Origin: Deltaproteobacteria bacterium
GTDB taxonomy: Bacteria; Myxococcota; XYA12-FULL-58-9
Assembly: GCA_016218825.1 (NCBI GenBank)
Contig: JACRCV010000051.1
Location: 84,372 to 148,371 of the forward strand
DNA: 64,000 nucleotides
Direction of reading: 5' to 3'
The position numbers and the translations under genes were made by a program. How positions within the stretch are numbered: the first letter of the stretch is position 1; each line of letters starts with the position of its first letter. This document shows positions 1 to 6,549 of the stretch, piece after piece. The notes beneath the pieces were generated by a model. The model worked only from the letters and a program-made list of their open reading frames with translations, was not told the DNA's origin and made no database searches.

Positions 1-2
1 GC

Positions 3-365
3 GCCGCCGAGGCCACGACCCCATGCCGCCGGCTCTACTTCGTCGTCCAGCTCATGTACCTCGACGACAAGGACCTCACGGCGCACCAGCGCCGCTACTG
101 GACGTTGGTGCACGAGCTCGTCGCAGCCGCCCCCAGCACCCTCGACCTCATCGACCGGATGAGCCGCGAGATCCTCGGCGGCCGCTACTTCCGCGCCCTC
201 AAAGTCGCCAGGAAACTCATTGCCTACGAGGAGGAGCTCATCGCCCATGCACGCGGCACACCTGGAAGCCTATCGCGCCGTTCAGAAGAGCCAGAACTCG
301 GGCCGCGAGCTGGAGGCCACCGTCCTCACCAAGGCCGCCCTCAAGCTCAGAGAGTGTCAGAATAG
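3..365 (+). CDS. flbT: FlbT, flagellin mRNA/translation regulator (5' end outside window)
   Basis: The frame is open from the left edge, so the N-terminal half of the protein lies outside the window. What is visible is the C-terminal half of FlbT: the segment TTPCRRLYFVVQLMYLDDK, then an alpha-helical stretch, then GGRYFRALKVARKLIAYEEE. This follows the Caulobacter FlbT pattern (TTPARHIYFPV...MYLD...YYKAL..SRKLIEYEDE) as I remember it. FlbT acts in the cytoplasm as a post-transcriptional regulator of flagellin synthesis and is normally next to flaF, as here. The frame continues about 40 residues past the last conserved position and overlaps flaF by 119 bases. That tail is Arg/Pro/Gly-rich and looks like out-of-frame flaF, so a late frameshift that destroyed an earlier stop is possible. 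The family is characteristic of Alphaproteobacteria, unlike the rest of the window. Confidence 0.75.
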   Translation, partial: AAEATTPCRRLYFVVQLMYLDDKDLTAHQRRYWTLVHELVAAAPSTLDLIDRMSREILGGRYFRALKVARKLIAYEEELIAHARGTPGSLSRRSEEPELGPRAGGHRPHQGRPQAQRVSE

Positions 366-621
366 CTGGGACGCGCCCGACCGGGCCGCGAGGCTCGCCG
401 ACGCCCTCGACTTCAATCAGAAGGTCTGGACCGTGTTCCAGAGCGAGCTGGTGCGGTCCGACAACCCGCTCCCCGCCGAGCTGCGGCAGAACATCCTGAC
501 CCTGAGCGCCTTCATCGACAAGCGCATCTTCGAAGTGATGACGGACCCGAAGCCCGAGGCGCTCAGCGCCATCATCAGCATCAACCTAGGCATCGCCGCC
601 GGGCTGCGCGGCAACCGCTAG
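247..621 (+). CDS. flaF: FlaF, flagellar biosynthesis regulator
   Basis: A 124-residue cytoplasmic protein of about the usual FlaF length. It shows the typical start (MHAAHLEAYRAVQKS), the middle A..LDFNQKVWTVFQSEL and the strongly conserved C-terminal block LPAELRQNILTLSAFIDKR followed by SAIISINLGIAAGL. FlaF works with FlbT to balance flagellin secretion and synthesis. I chose the ATG at 247 because the family starts at this Met-x-x-Ala-x-x-Ala-Tyr motif; a longer reading from 220 adds residues (PTRRSSSP) that look unconserved. It follows flbT directly and both point right, so they would be the end of a flagellin-regulatory operon whose remainder lies left of the window. No other flagellar gene is seen in the window. 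Confidence 0.85.
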   Translation: MHAAHLEAYRAVQKSQNSGRELEATVLTKAALKLRECQNSWDAPDRAARLADALDFNQKVWTVFQSELVRSDNPLPAELRQNILTLSAFIDKRIFEVMTDPKPEALSAIISINLGIAAGLRGNR

Positions 622-1026
622 CCCCCCGCCTCGAAGACTCGGTCGCTCCCGGCGCGCCTGCCCGGCTCGGGCGCTCGCGGCCGCGGCTGGCTCGGCGCCC
701 CGCCGACGTTGGGGCCGCATCGGTTCCGATTCAGATGGCCCAACGACGCTCACCGCCGGAACGCCAGCGACCGCACTTCGCCGGCGACGGCCGCGAAGCC
801 CAGGCCGGTCTCGCCGGCGCGCGCCGGCCAGCCTCGTTGGCTCGGCGTCATCGGCCCCACCGAACCGTGCCTGCCGAGAGGACATGGGGGGTCATCGACT
901 GGATCTTGGAGAGCTTGAGACGCGACCGAGGCCGACCGGGGTTTCAGGTCGCCATTCGCAGCGCAGGCACGGCGCGAACAACGAGGAGCCGCGTGCTCAG
1001 GCCTTCTTCGACGCCGCCGCTTGGTT
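622..1026. other. 405-base stretch without a recognisable gene
   Basis: The space between flaF (plus) and the membrane protein at 1027-2043 (minus, so the genes converge) is GC-rich. Its open frames have Arg/Pro/Ala-rich translations with no family resemblance. I see no strong hairpin with a T-tract, no tRNA and no repeat here. Confidence 0.5.
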
Positions 1027-2043
1027 CTACGCCGGCGCCGAGTCAGGAGCGTCATGGACGGTGGCGCGCCGCTCCAGCTTCTCCACCACCGCAGCGATGC
1101 TCGCGATGCCGTCTTGCGCCTCTCTCAACGCCGAGAGAGCCTCGCCGGCCGCGGGCGTCGACCCTGCCACCGACGGCACCGGCCGGTCCGGCCCCGGCTT
1201 CGAGGCCGCCGCAGGCGCCGCCCACCCCGCCAAGGGCGCGAGGTGCGTGATCGCGAACTCGATGTCGTCGGCAATCCACGTCAGGGGTTTCTTCACCTCG
1301 TCGGCGACGCGTTGGGCGAGCTCGCTGACGTTCTCGGTGTGCCGCGAGTGGTGCAGACCAGCCACCAGGGTGAGCCGCTCCGCCTCGGCGCGCGCCCGCC
1401 GGTCGCTGATGCCACGGGCGAGCTGCCAGATGATGATGACCATGCCAATGAGGGCGGCGGTGTCTGCGACCACGATCTGATCGCGAGTCGGCCGGACCTG
1501 GATGGTCGCCAAGTCGAACATGAAGCGCAGCGCGTAGGCGACGATGGCGACCGAGGCCGCCACCACCCAGACCCGCGCCCACGCCTTGCCGGCGACATAG
1601 GCCGCCACCAACGGCAGGGTCGCGAGGTACACCAGGGCCGGGATCGGCAGGTCGTCACGCTGCGCGGCGACGTACACCACGACCGCGAACACCGACGCCA
1701 CCGCGAAGTTGCCACCCCGGGCCGGCGAGCGGCTCGTGACCACGACCCGTCCGGAGAACAACATCGCGCCGGAGGCGAGGAGCAGGACCACGCTGCCTTC
1801 GATGAACGAGAACACCAGCGCATAGAAGACACTGAAGAACGCGGCGATCACCGAGGCGGTGAGCGCGAAGCGCACCCCGATCTCGGCGCGGTGCCGAGCA
1901 TCGGTAGACGACCAGGCGCGGCCCTCGACCTGGAAACCTCGTAGGAGTCGCCGCACCGGCCCCTCGGGTCGGCCATCGACTCGAGGCGCTGCAGACCCGC
2001 TCCGTTCCTGCGCTGCAGGTGCGACGTCGTCAACCGCGCTCAC
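1027..2043 (-). CDS. Membrane protein with degenerate histidine-kinase dimerisation helix, no ATPase domain
   Basis: About 338 residues from a GTG at 2043 (an open frame extends to 2112, but those residues are unlike the rest). Roughly six hydrophobic segments fill residues 60-200 (for example VRFALTASVIAAFF and TAALIGMVIIIWQLARG). They are followed by a charged linker and the segment LAQRVADEVKKPLTWIADDI. That lines up with the H-box of HisKA domains (A-H-E-I-N-N-P-L) but has Asp where the phosphorylated His should be. The protein ends about 90 residues later in an Ala/Pro-rich region and a short helix; there is no N, G1 or G2 box of a HATPase domain. It is therefore not a working kinase as it stands. 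It could be a decoy or dimerisation partner for other kinases, or a decayed gene. No cognate regulator is adjacent. Confidence 0.55.
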   Translation of the reverse strand: MSAVDDVAPAAQERSGSAAPRVDGRPEGPVRRLLRGFQVEGRAWSSTDARHRAEIGVRFALTASVIAAFFSVFYALVFSFIEGSVVLLLASGAMLFSGRVVVTSRSPARGGNFAVASVFAVVVYVAAQRDDLPIPALVYLATLPLVAAYVAGKAWARVWVVAASVAIVAYALRFMFDLATIQVRPTRDQIVVADTAALIGMVIIIWQLARGISDRRARAEAERLTLVAGLHHSRHTENVSELAQRVADEVKKPLTWIADDIEFAITHLAPLAGWAAPAAASKPGPDRPVPSVAGSTPAAGEALSALREAQDGIASIAAVVEKLERRATVHDAPDSAPA

Positions 2044-2110
2044 GAGCGCAGTATACACGAGTGCCCGGTGCCGAAAACCCACCCTCGACACTTGGACGTC
2101 GTGATCCCCC

Positions 2111-2417
2111 ACACGACGCGATCATGGCAGGCCTTGAAGACGCGCTGGCCTTCGTCCACGACGACCAGGCTCGCGGCAAGATCCATCGCGTTCGGGTCCC
2201 CGACGCCAACGTGGCGAAACTGCGCAAGCGGCTCGGTCTCTCTCACGGCGCGACACGGCGTCAGCCCCCTCCTGCAAGCGCCACAAACGCCACGGGCCGA
2301 GAATCACGACGCCTTTTGGGCACTCGCCATCCGCCACGCAAGACGATTTGTGGCGGATTGAACGTGACGGATTCACCAATGATTCCAACTCCGTGGCGGA
2401 TGTGGCGGATGAAGTAG
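2111..2417 (+). pseudogene. Truncated copy of the HigA-type antitoxin gene
   Basis: Bases 2111-2248 are about 88% identical to 3939-4076, the first part of the antitoxin gene downstream. The translation MAGLEDALAFVHDDQARGKI...VAKLRKRLGLSHG matches the antitoxin up to the start of its helix-turn-helix. It then runs into unrelated sequence and ends at 2417, so the DNA-binding domain is lost. Most of the roughly 16 mismatches are at third codon positions, so the two copies diverged while both were under protein-level selection, before this one was broken. The ATG of the remnant is at 2124. No toxin gene lies directly upstream. It probably records an earlier toxin-antitoxin module of the same type at this integration site. 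Confidence 0.7.
2329..2411. repeat. GTGGCGGAT repeats ahead of the primase-polymerase gene
   Basis: GTGGCGGAT occurs at 2350-2358, 2394-2402 and 2402-2410 (the last two overlap by one base), a related GTGACGGAT at 2364-2372, and an inverted copy ATCCGCCAC at 2329-2337. The cluster ends just before the ribosome binding site (AGTAGGGGG) of the primase-polymerase gene. Short direct repeats next to a replication gene could be iterons or an operator; I cannot tell which from sequence alone. Confidence 0.45.
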
Positions 2418-2427
2418 GGGGTGTCGA

Positions 2428-3300
2428 GTGATTCCCCGCGAAGCGACCGCAGGGGCCGCCACGCGCCGCGGTTCACTTGCCGAGGTGGCCGCCTGGTACG
2501 CCCGCCGTCGCTGGTCCGTCCTGCCTGTGTTCGAGCCCTTGGGGGGCGGCTGCACGTGCCCCCGTGGCCCGAGCTGCGACCGTCCCGGCAAACACCCCCG
2601 GCTCAGTGACGGCGTGAGAGGTGCCACCCGGAATGTGGCGACCACCGCAGCATGGTGGCACGAATGGCCCTCGGCAAACGTCGCGATCGCGACTGGCAAG
2701 CCGTCCGGGCTGTGGGTTCTGGACGTCGACGGCGCCTGCGGCATGGCGAGCATGCGCGAGCTCGAGGCCAGGAACGGCAAGGTCCCAGTGACCGTCACCG
2801 CCGACACGGGCGGCGGCGGGCTGCACCTGTTCTGGAAGCTGCCAGCGGGCCTGATCGTGCCCTCGCGCGTGCGGGTGCTCCCGGGCGTCGACGTTCGAGG
2901 CGACGGCGGCTATGCGATCCTGCCACCCTCGGGCCATGCGACCGGGAAGCGGTACGCCTGGCACGACGGGCGCGGACCGCACCAAGTCCCCATCGCCGAG
3001 GCTCCCGGGTGGCTCCTGAGCGTGGCGCTCGGCCGCGACAACGGCCACGGGCACGAGCGACAGCCTTGGGGCGCGCTGTTCCGTGCCCGCGTTCCCGAGA
3101 GTGAGCGCAACCACGCGCTGGCGCAACGCGCTGGCTACCTGCTCCGGCTCGGCGTCGACCGCGAGGCCACGAGCGAGCTCCTGATCGCGTGGTCACGGAC
3201 GCACTGCGCCCCGCCGCTCCCCGACGGGGAGGTCAAGCGGACTGTTACGAGCATTGCCCGCAGTGAGGACCGGAAAGAGTCGAACCATGAGCACAAGTGA
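2428..3300 (+). CDS. Bifunctional DNA primase/polymerase (PrimPol) of a mobile element
   Basis: 290 residues starting at GTG 2428, with AGTAGGGGG about 6 bases upstream. Residues 15-200 are the archaeo-eukaryotic PrimPol domain found in plasmid and phage replication proteins: AWYARRRWSVLPV at the start, a metal-binding acidic pair in LWVLDVDG (about 96-103), GGGGLHLFWK (the conserved His strand) and PGVDVRGDGGYAILPPS. The C-terminal 70 residues (RAGYLLRLGVDREATSELL...DGEVKRTVTSIARSE) match a PriCT-type helical primase domain. There is no helicase domain, so this is the short form. It would prime or copy the element's own DNA. The end overlaps the excisionase-like gene by 14 bases, which points to one transcript. 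Confidence 0.85.
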   Translation: MIPREATAGAATRRGSLAEVAAWYARRRWSVLPVFEPLGGGCTCPRGPSCDRPGKHPRLSDGVRGATRNVATTAAWWHEWPSANVAIATGKPSGLWVLDVDGACGMASMRELEARNGKVPVTVTADTGGGGLHLFWKLPAGLIVPSRVRVLPGVDVRGDGGYAILPPSGHATGKRYAWHDGRGPHQVPIAEAPGWLLSVALGRDNGHGHERQPWGALFRARVPESERNHALAQRAGYLLRLGVDREATSELLIAWSRTHCAPPLPDGEVKRTVTSIARSEDRKESNHEHK

Positions 3301-3529
3301 ATCCGTTGTCGCCTTCGAGCCCCGCGAGGGCCTGTGGGACGCCACGGACGTTGGCGCCTACGTGAAGGCCTCGCGATCATGGGTCTACCAGAAAGCCGAG
3401 TCCGGCGAGCTGCCCTGCCTGCGCCTCGGCGGCCTCTTGCGCTTCGACCCCGAGGCGGTCCGGGCATGGGTAAGGGACCGCGAACACCGCGCGACCGTGA
3501 CCCCTATCCACCAGGGAGAGCGAGGTTGA
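3287..3529 (+). CDS. AlpA/excisionase-like helix-turn-helix protein
   Basis: 80 residues. A winged-helix MerR-like fold of the excisionase type is indicated by LWDATDVGAYVKASRSWVYQ, then ESGELPCLRLGGLLRF and DPEAVRAWVRD. This is the usual order: helix, helix, beta wing with the aligned L-R-F, last helix. Such small proteins bind att-site DNA and direct excision, or regulate element genes. It starts inside the end of the primase-polymerase gene and is followed within 60 bases by the toxin gene. Length and motif are normal for the family. It supports reading 2100-4560 as an integrative element, although the element's integrase is broken. Confidence 0.8.
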   Translation: MSTSESVVAFEPREGLWDATDVGAYVKASRSWVYQKAESGELPCLRLGGLLRFDPEAVRAWVRDREHRATVTPIHQGERG

Positions 3530-3583
3530 CCCGTGAACACCGAATCCCCTAGCGCTATGTGCGTCAATGGTGTACATTCAGAC

Positions 3584-3925
3584 ATGGCCTGGATCACGGT
3601 CGTTGAAACCAAGGCGTTCTCGACCCAGGCCAAGGGACGGTTGACGGACGAGGAAGTGTCAGCCCTGACCACGATGCTGGCTCGCGAGCCCGACTGCGGG
3701 GTCGTGATCCCAGGCACGGGTGGGCTCAGGAAGGTGCGGATCGGCGTTCAAGGGCGAGGCAAGAGAGGCGGCGCGCGAGTGATCTACTACTTCCACAACG
3801 AGACGCTGCCGATCTTCCTGCTCGCGGTGTTTGCGAAGAACGAGAAGGCGGATCTGACGGCCGACGAGCGGGCGAGCATGGCCAAGGTCGCTGAAGCTAT
3901 CCGAGCCGGCTACAGGAGGCGCTGA
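3584..3925 (+). CDS. higB: HigB/RelE-type toxin of a type II toxin-antitoxin system
   Basis: 113 residues. The motif order is that of the HigB-2/RelE (PF06296-like) toxins: ETKAFSTQAKGRLTDEE, then GVVIPGTGGLRKVRIGVQGR, GKRGGARVIYYFHNE, and FLLAVFAKNEKADLTADE. Proteins of this type are ribosome-dependent mRNA endonucleases; the basic residues in R-K-V-R and K-R-G-G-A-R-V are the expected RNA-contacting ones. I chose the ATG at 3584, which gives the normal MAWI start; a frame extension to 3533 adds unconserved residues. A possible -10-like TACATT lies at 3573-3578. Toxin precedes antitoxin, as in higBA, with a one-base stop/start overlap. Confidence 0.85.
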   Translation: MAWITVVETKAFSTQAKGRLTDEEVSALTTMLAREPDCGVVIPGTGGLRKVRIGVQGRGKRGGARVIYYFHNETLPIFLLAVFAKNEKADLTADERASMAKVAEAIRAGYRRR

Positions 3926-4239
3926 TGAGCAAGAAGGCACACGACGCGATTATGGCGGGCCTCGAAGACGCGCTGGCCTTCGTCCACGGCGACAAGGCCC
4001 GGGGCAAGATCCATCGCGTGCGGGTGCCCGACACCAACGTGGCGAAGCTCCGTAAGCGCCTCGGTCTGTCTCAGGGACGCTTCGCCGCCGCCTTTGGCGT
4101 GAACGTCGGCACCATTCGCAACTGGGAGCAAGGGATCCGACGGCCCGACGGCCCGGCCCGAGTGCTCCTGCGCGTCATCGAGCGCAACCCGCAGGCAGTG
4201 TTGGATGCGATCACCCCGCGACGCACAAGCGCGACGTGA
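3925..4239 (+). CDS. higA: HigA-type antitoxin, XRE helix-turn-helix
   Basis: 104 residues. The N-terminal half (MAGLEDALAFVHGDKARGKI) is the toxin-binding part. The C-terminal half is a Cro/C1-type helix-turn-helix: VAKLRKRLGLSQGRFAAAFG, then VGTIRNWEQGIRRPDGPAR. The ATG shares a base with the toxin stop codon, and AGGAGG lies 7 bases upstream, so the two are translationally coupled. The protein would neutralise the toxin and repress its own promoter. The first part of this gene has a diverged, truncated duplicate at 2111-2248. Confidence 0.85.
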   Translation: MSKKAHDAIMAGLEDALAFVHGDKARGKIHRVRVPDTNVAKLRKRLGLSQGRFAAAFGVNVGTIRNWEQGIRRPDGPARVLLRVIERNPQAVLDAITPRRTSAT

Positions 4240-4556
4240 ACCGCGCTAAGTGTCACCTACTCCACAGCGACATCGGCCGCATGACCCTGGCGACCCTCTC
4301 CCCCGCGCACGTCGAGGCATTCTTGCACGGGAAGGGGAAAGCCGGCCTGGCGCCCGCGACCGTCAACCTTCTGCGCGCCATGCTCTCGACAGTGTTCAAC
4401 CGCGCCCGCAACCGGAAGTGGCTTCGATCGAGGTCTCACAAACCGTCGGCGTCGAAAACTCGACGCCGTTTGTCCCCGGGGTGTCCCCAAACTGCGGCGA
4501 GGCGAACACGGCCGGAATCGCGACCGCGCAACACATCGGAATCGTAAATGAAAAAT
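4236..4556 (+). pseudogene. Remnant of a tyrosine integrase gene abutting tRNA-Ala
   Basis: Two pieces in different frames can be seen. The first, to about 4430, is an integrase core-binding (SAM-like) domain: GRMTLATLSPAHVEAFLHGK, then LAPATVNLLRAMLSTVFNRA and RNRKW. The second, from about 4430 to the tRNA and on into it, reads EVSQTVGVENSTPFVPGV..., a tail like those that follow the catalytic domain in integrases whose gene runs into a tRNA. The whole catalytic domain (R, K, H-x-x-R, Y) is missing, so an internal deletion with frame change inactivated it. It points toward the 3' end of the tRNA, the usual arrangement for an element integrated at a tRNA gene. Confidence 0.7.
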
Positions 4557-4632
<76 letters not shown>

Positions 4633-4728
4633 ACGCACATCGGCGCCTACGAATCCATGCGCCAGCGCCGCCTAGTAGCAAGCCCGGCCGGCGCCGTCAA
4701 CAGCGCGCGCCATCAATCTTGCCGGCGC

Positions 4729-6534
4729 TCACGATCCGGGCAGACGGTAGACGCGAAAGCCGTCGTTCGCGAACAGCTCCAGGAACCCCAGGCGCACCTC
4801 GCGCCGCACCAGCAGGTGCGTGGCGCCGGTCGCGGCGGCGATCGCCGTGAAGCTCGCCTCGTCGTGGCGGTCGAAATCACAGCCGCGGGAAGCGAGCGGC
4901 CCGCCGTTGCGGCACACCATCGCCATCCGCGCCGCCCACAACAGCGCGTAGCCCTCGGCGAGGTTGGTGTAGGTCCCGTCCCGACCGCTGATCACCTGAC
5001 CGCGGCCCGAGAAGGCGCGAAAGTCGAGACCCGGATCGGCGAGGAACAACGCGCTCTGAGGCGTCGCGGCCCGTGCCCAGGCCCCGGCCGCCGACAACGG
5101 ATCGGCGTGCCGAAACCCCGGCAGATCGGCGTCGACGACGCCGCCGCCTCCACCCACGACCAACGCCGCCTTGACCGCCAACACCAGCGCCAGCGTCACC
5201 GGCAACAGCCGCGCCGCCAGCGGCCGGCGCGACCACGCACACGTCGCGATCGCGACCGCGCTGACCGCACCGATCAAGGCGTTGTTGACGAGCCGCGGCT
5301 CCGGCCCAAAGCCGTGGCGCAACAACGAGCGCGTCGCGAGCAAGAAGAACACCAGCGCCAACGCCCACTCGAGCGGACGCCGCAGCCCGGCCGCAGCGCG
5401 GGGCACCACGAGCGCCACGAAGACCCAGGCGCCGACGAACGTCGGGAAGTACTGGATCCGATAATCGAGCGCGAAGCTCACGGCGACCGCGACCGCGAGC
5501 CACCGCAGCGCCGGCCGCTCTTCCCACCACCGGAGCAGCGCGCCGCCGGCGACCGCCGCCGCCAGGATCGCGACCAAGTAGGCCAGCCGCATCGGCGAGG
5601 CGAGCATGATCGCCTGCACCGGCCAGACCTCGGTGAACGCCACGTTGAACAACACCGCGCCCGGCAGCGCCGCCGCCACCAGGTACAACCCGACCCGAGC
5701 CTCGCGCCTCGCCACCTCGCGCGCCCCCATATACAACACCACGGCGAGCGCCAGGTTCGCGGCGACGAAGCCCGCGTCGTAGGAGCTGAAGAAGAAGTGC
5801 CAGGAGTTGGTCAGACGCACGAGCGCCAACCAGGCCCCGGACACCGCCCGCAGCGTCCCTTCGCCTGGCGCCGTCGCCCGCGCCGCGAGCCCGGGCAGCA
5901 CCGTGACGCCTCCGACCACGGCCGCCGAGAGGAACCGACGCCGGCCGATCGCCGCCCGCTGCGGCACGACGACGAGCAGGCACGCGAGCCCCGCCCAGAT
6001 CCCGGTCACCGGGTGGACGTCGAAACCGACGCCGCACAAGAGCGCCGCGAGGATCACCCGGCCGCCCTGCGCCGCCCACAGCGCCCACCCGAAGAGCGGG
6101 TAGGCGAGATGGCGCGAGGTCACGATCTGGTCGAAGGTGTAGACGCTGCCCATCACGTACTTCGGCACCACCGCGATCAACAACGACACCAGGACCGCGC
6201 TCGAGCGCCGATACAGCTGCCAGCTGATCGCCGCGATCGCGGCGAACAACGCCGCGAGCCCGACGAAGTGCAACAGCAGGTATCCGGCCTCGAGCCCCAA
6301 GAGCTGCACGAAGGGCCGCTCGAGGTAGAACGCCAGCACCGAGTACTGGCGGTAGAGATCCATCGTCGGGTCGTTCGCAAAGCGACCCGGGTCGGCGTAC
6401 TTCTCCAGGAACGGCACCATCAGATGATGGTCGGAGTACAAGAGCCGATAGGGGGTGATGAGGTACGCGGCGCCGACCGCCGCCGTGACCATGCCGGCGT
6501 GGCAGAGGTGCTCGCTTCGACCGGCCCTGGTCAT
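4729..6534 (-). CDS. Polytopic inner-membrane protein, possibly GT-C-like
   Basis: 601 residues with about 12-13 hydrophobic segments spread from the N-terminus to residue 480, then a soluble C-terminal part of about 120 residues. The first loop carries LLYSDHHLMVPFLEKYADPG...NDPTMDLY, a soluble segment with acidic and His residues after the first membrane helix. That position is where GT-C glycosyltransferases keep their metal-binding acidic residues, and similar 'SDH..P.L......F.ND' loops occur in uncharacterised bacterial membrane proteins. The C-terminal part (FLADPGLDFRAFSGR, VISGRDGTYTN) resembles the soluble tails of such proteins. I do not recognise a characterised family, so a glycosyl-transfer role is inference. 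The start at 6534 follows the pseudokinase stop (6550) by 15 bases, so the two are probably co-transcribed. Confidence 0.6.
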   Translation of the reverse strand: MTRAGRSEHLCHAGMVTAAVGAAYLITPYRLLYSDHHLMVPFLEKYADPGRFANDPTMDLYRQYSVLAFYLERPFVQLLGLEAGYLLLHFVGLAALFAAIAAISWQLYRRSSAVLVSLLIAVVPKYVMGSVYTFDQIVTSRHLAYPLFGWALWAAQGGRVILAALLCGVGFDVHPVTGIWAGLACLLVVVPQRAAIGRRRFLSAAVVGGVTVLPGLAARATAPGEGTLRAVSGAWLALVRLTNSWHFFFSSYDAGFVAANLALAVVLYMGAREVARREARVGLYLVAAALPGAVLFNVAFTEVWPVQAIMLASPMRLAYLVAILAAAVAGGALLRWWEERPALRWLAVAVAVSFALDYRIQYFPTFVGAWVFVALVVPRAAAGLRRPLEWALALVFFLLATRSLLRHGFGPEPRLVNNALIGAVSAVAIATCAWSRRPLAARLLPVTLALVLAVKAALVVGGGGGVVDADLPGFRHADPLSAAGAWARAATPQSALFLADPGLDFRAFSGRGQVISGRDGTYTNLAEGYALLWAARMAMVCRNGGPLASRGCDFDRHDEASFTAIAAATGATHLLVRREVRLGFLELFANDGFRVYRLPGS

Positions 6535-6549
6535 CGACGCCGCGGCCTG

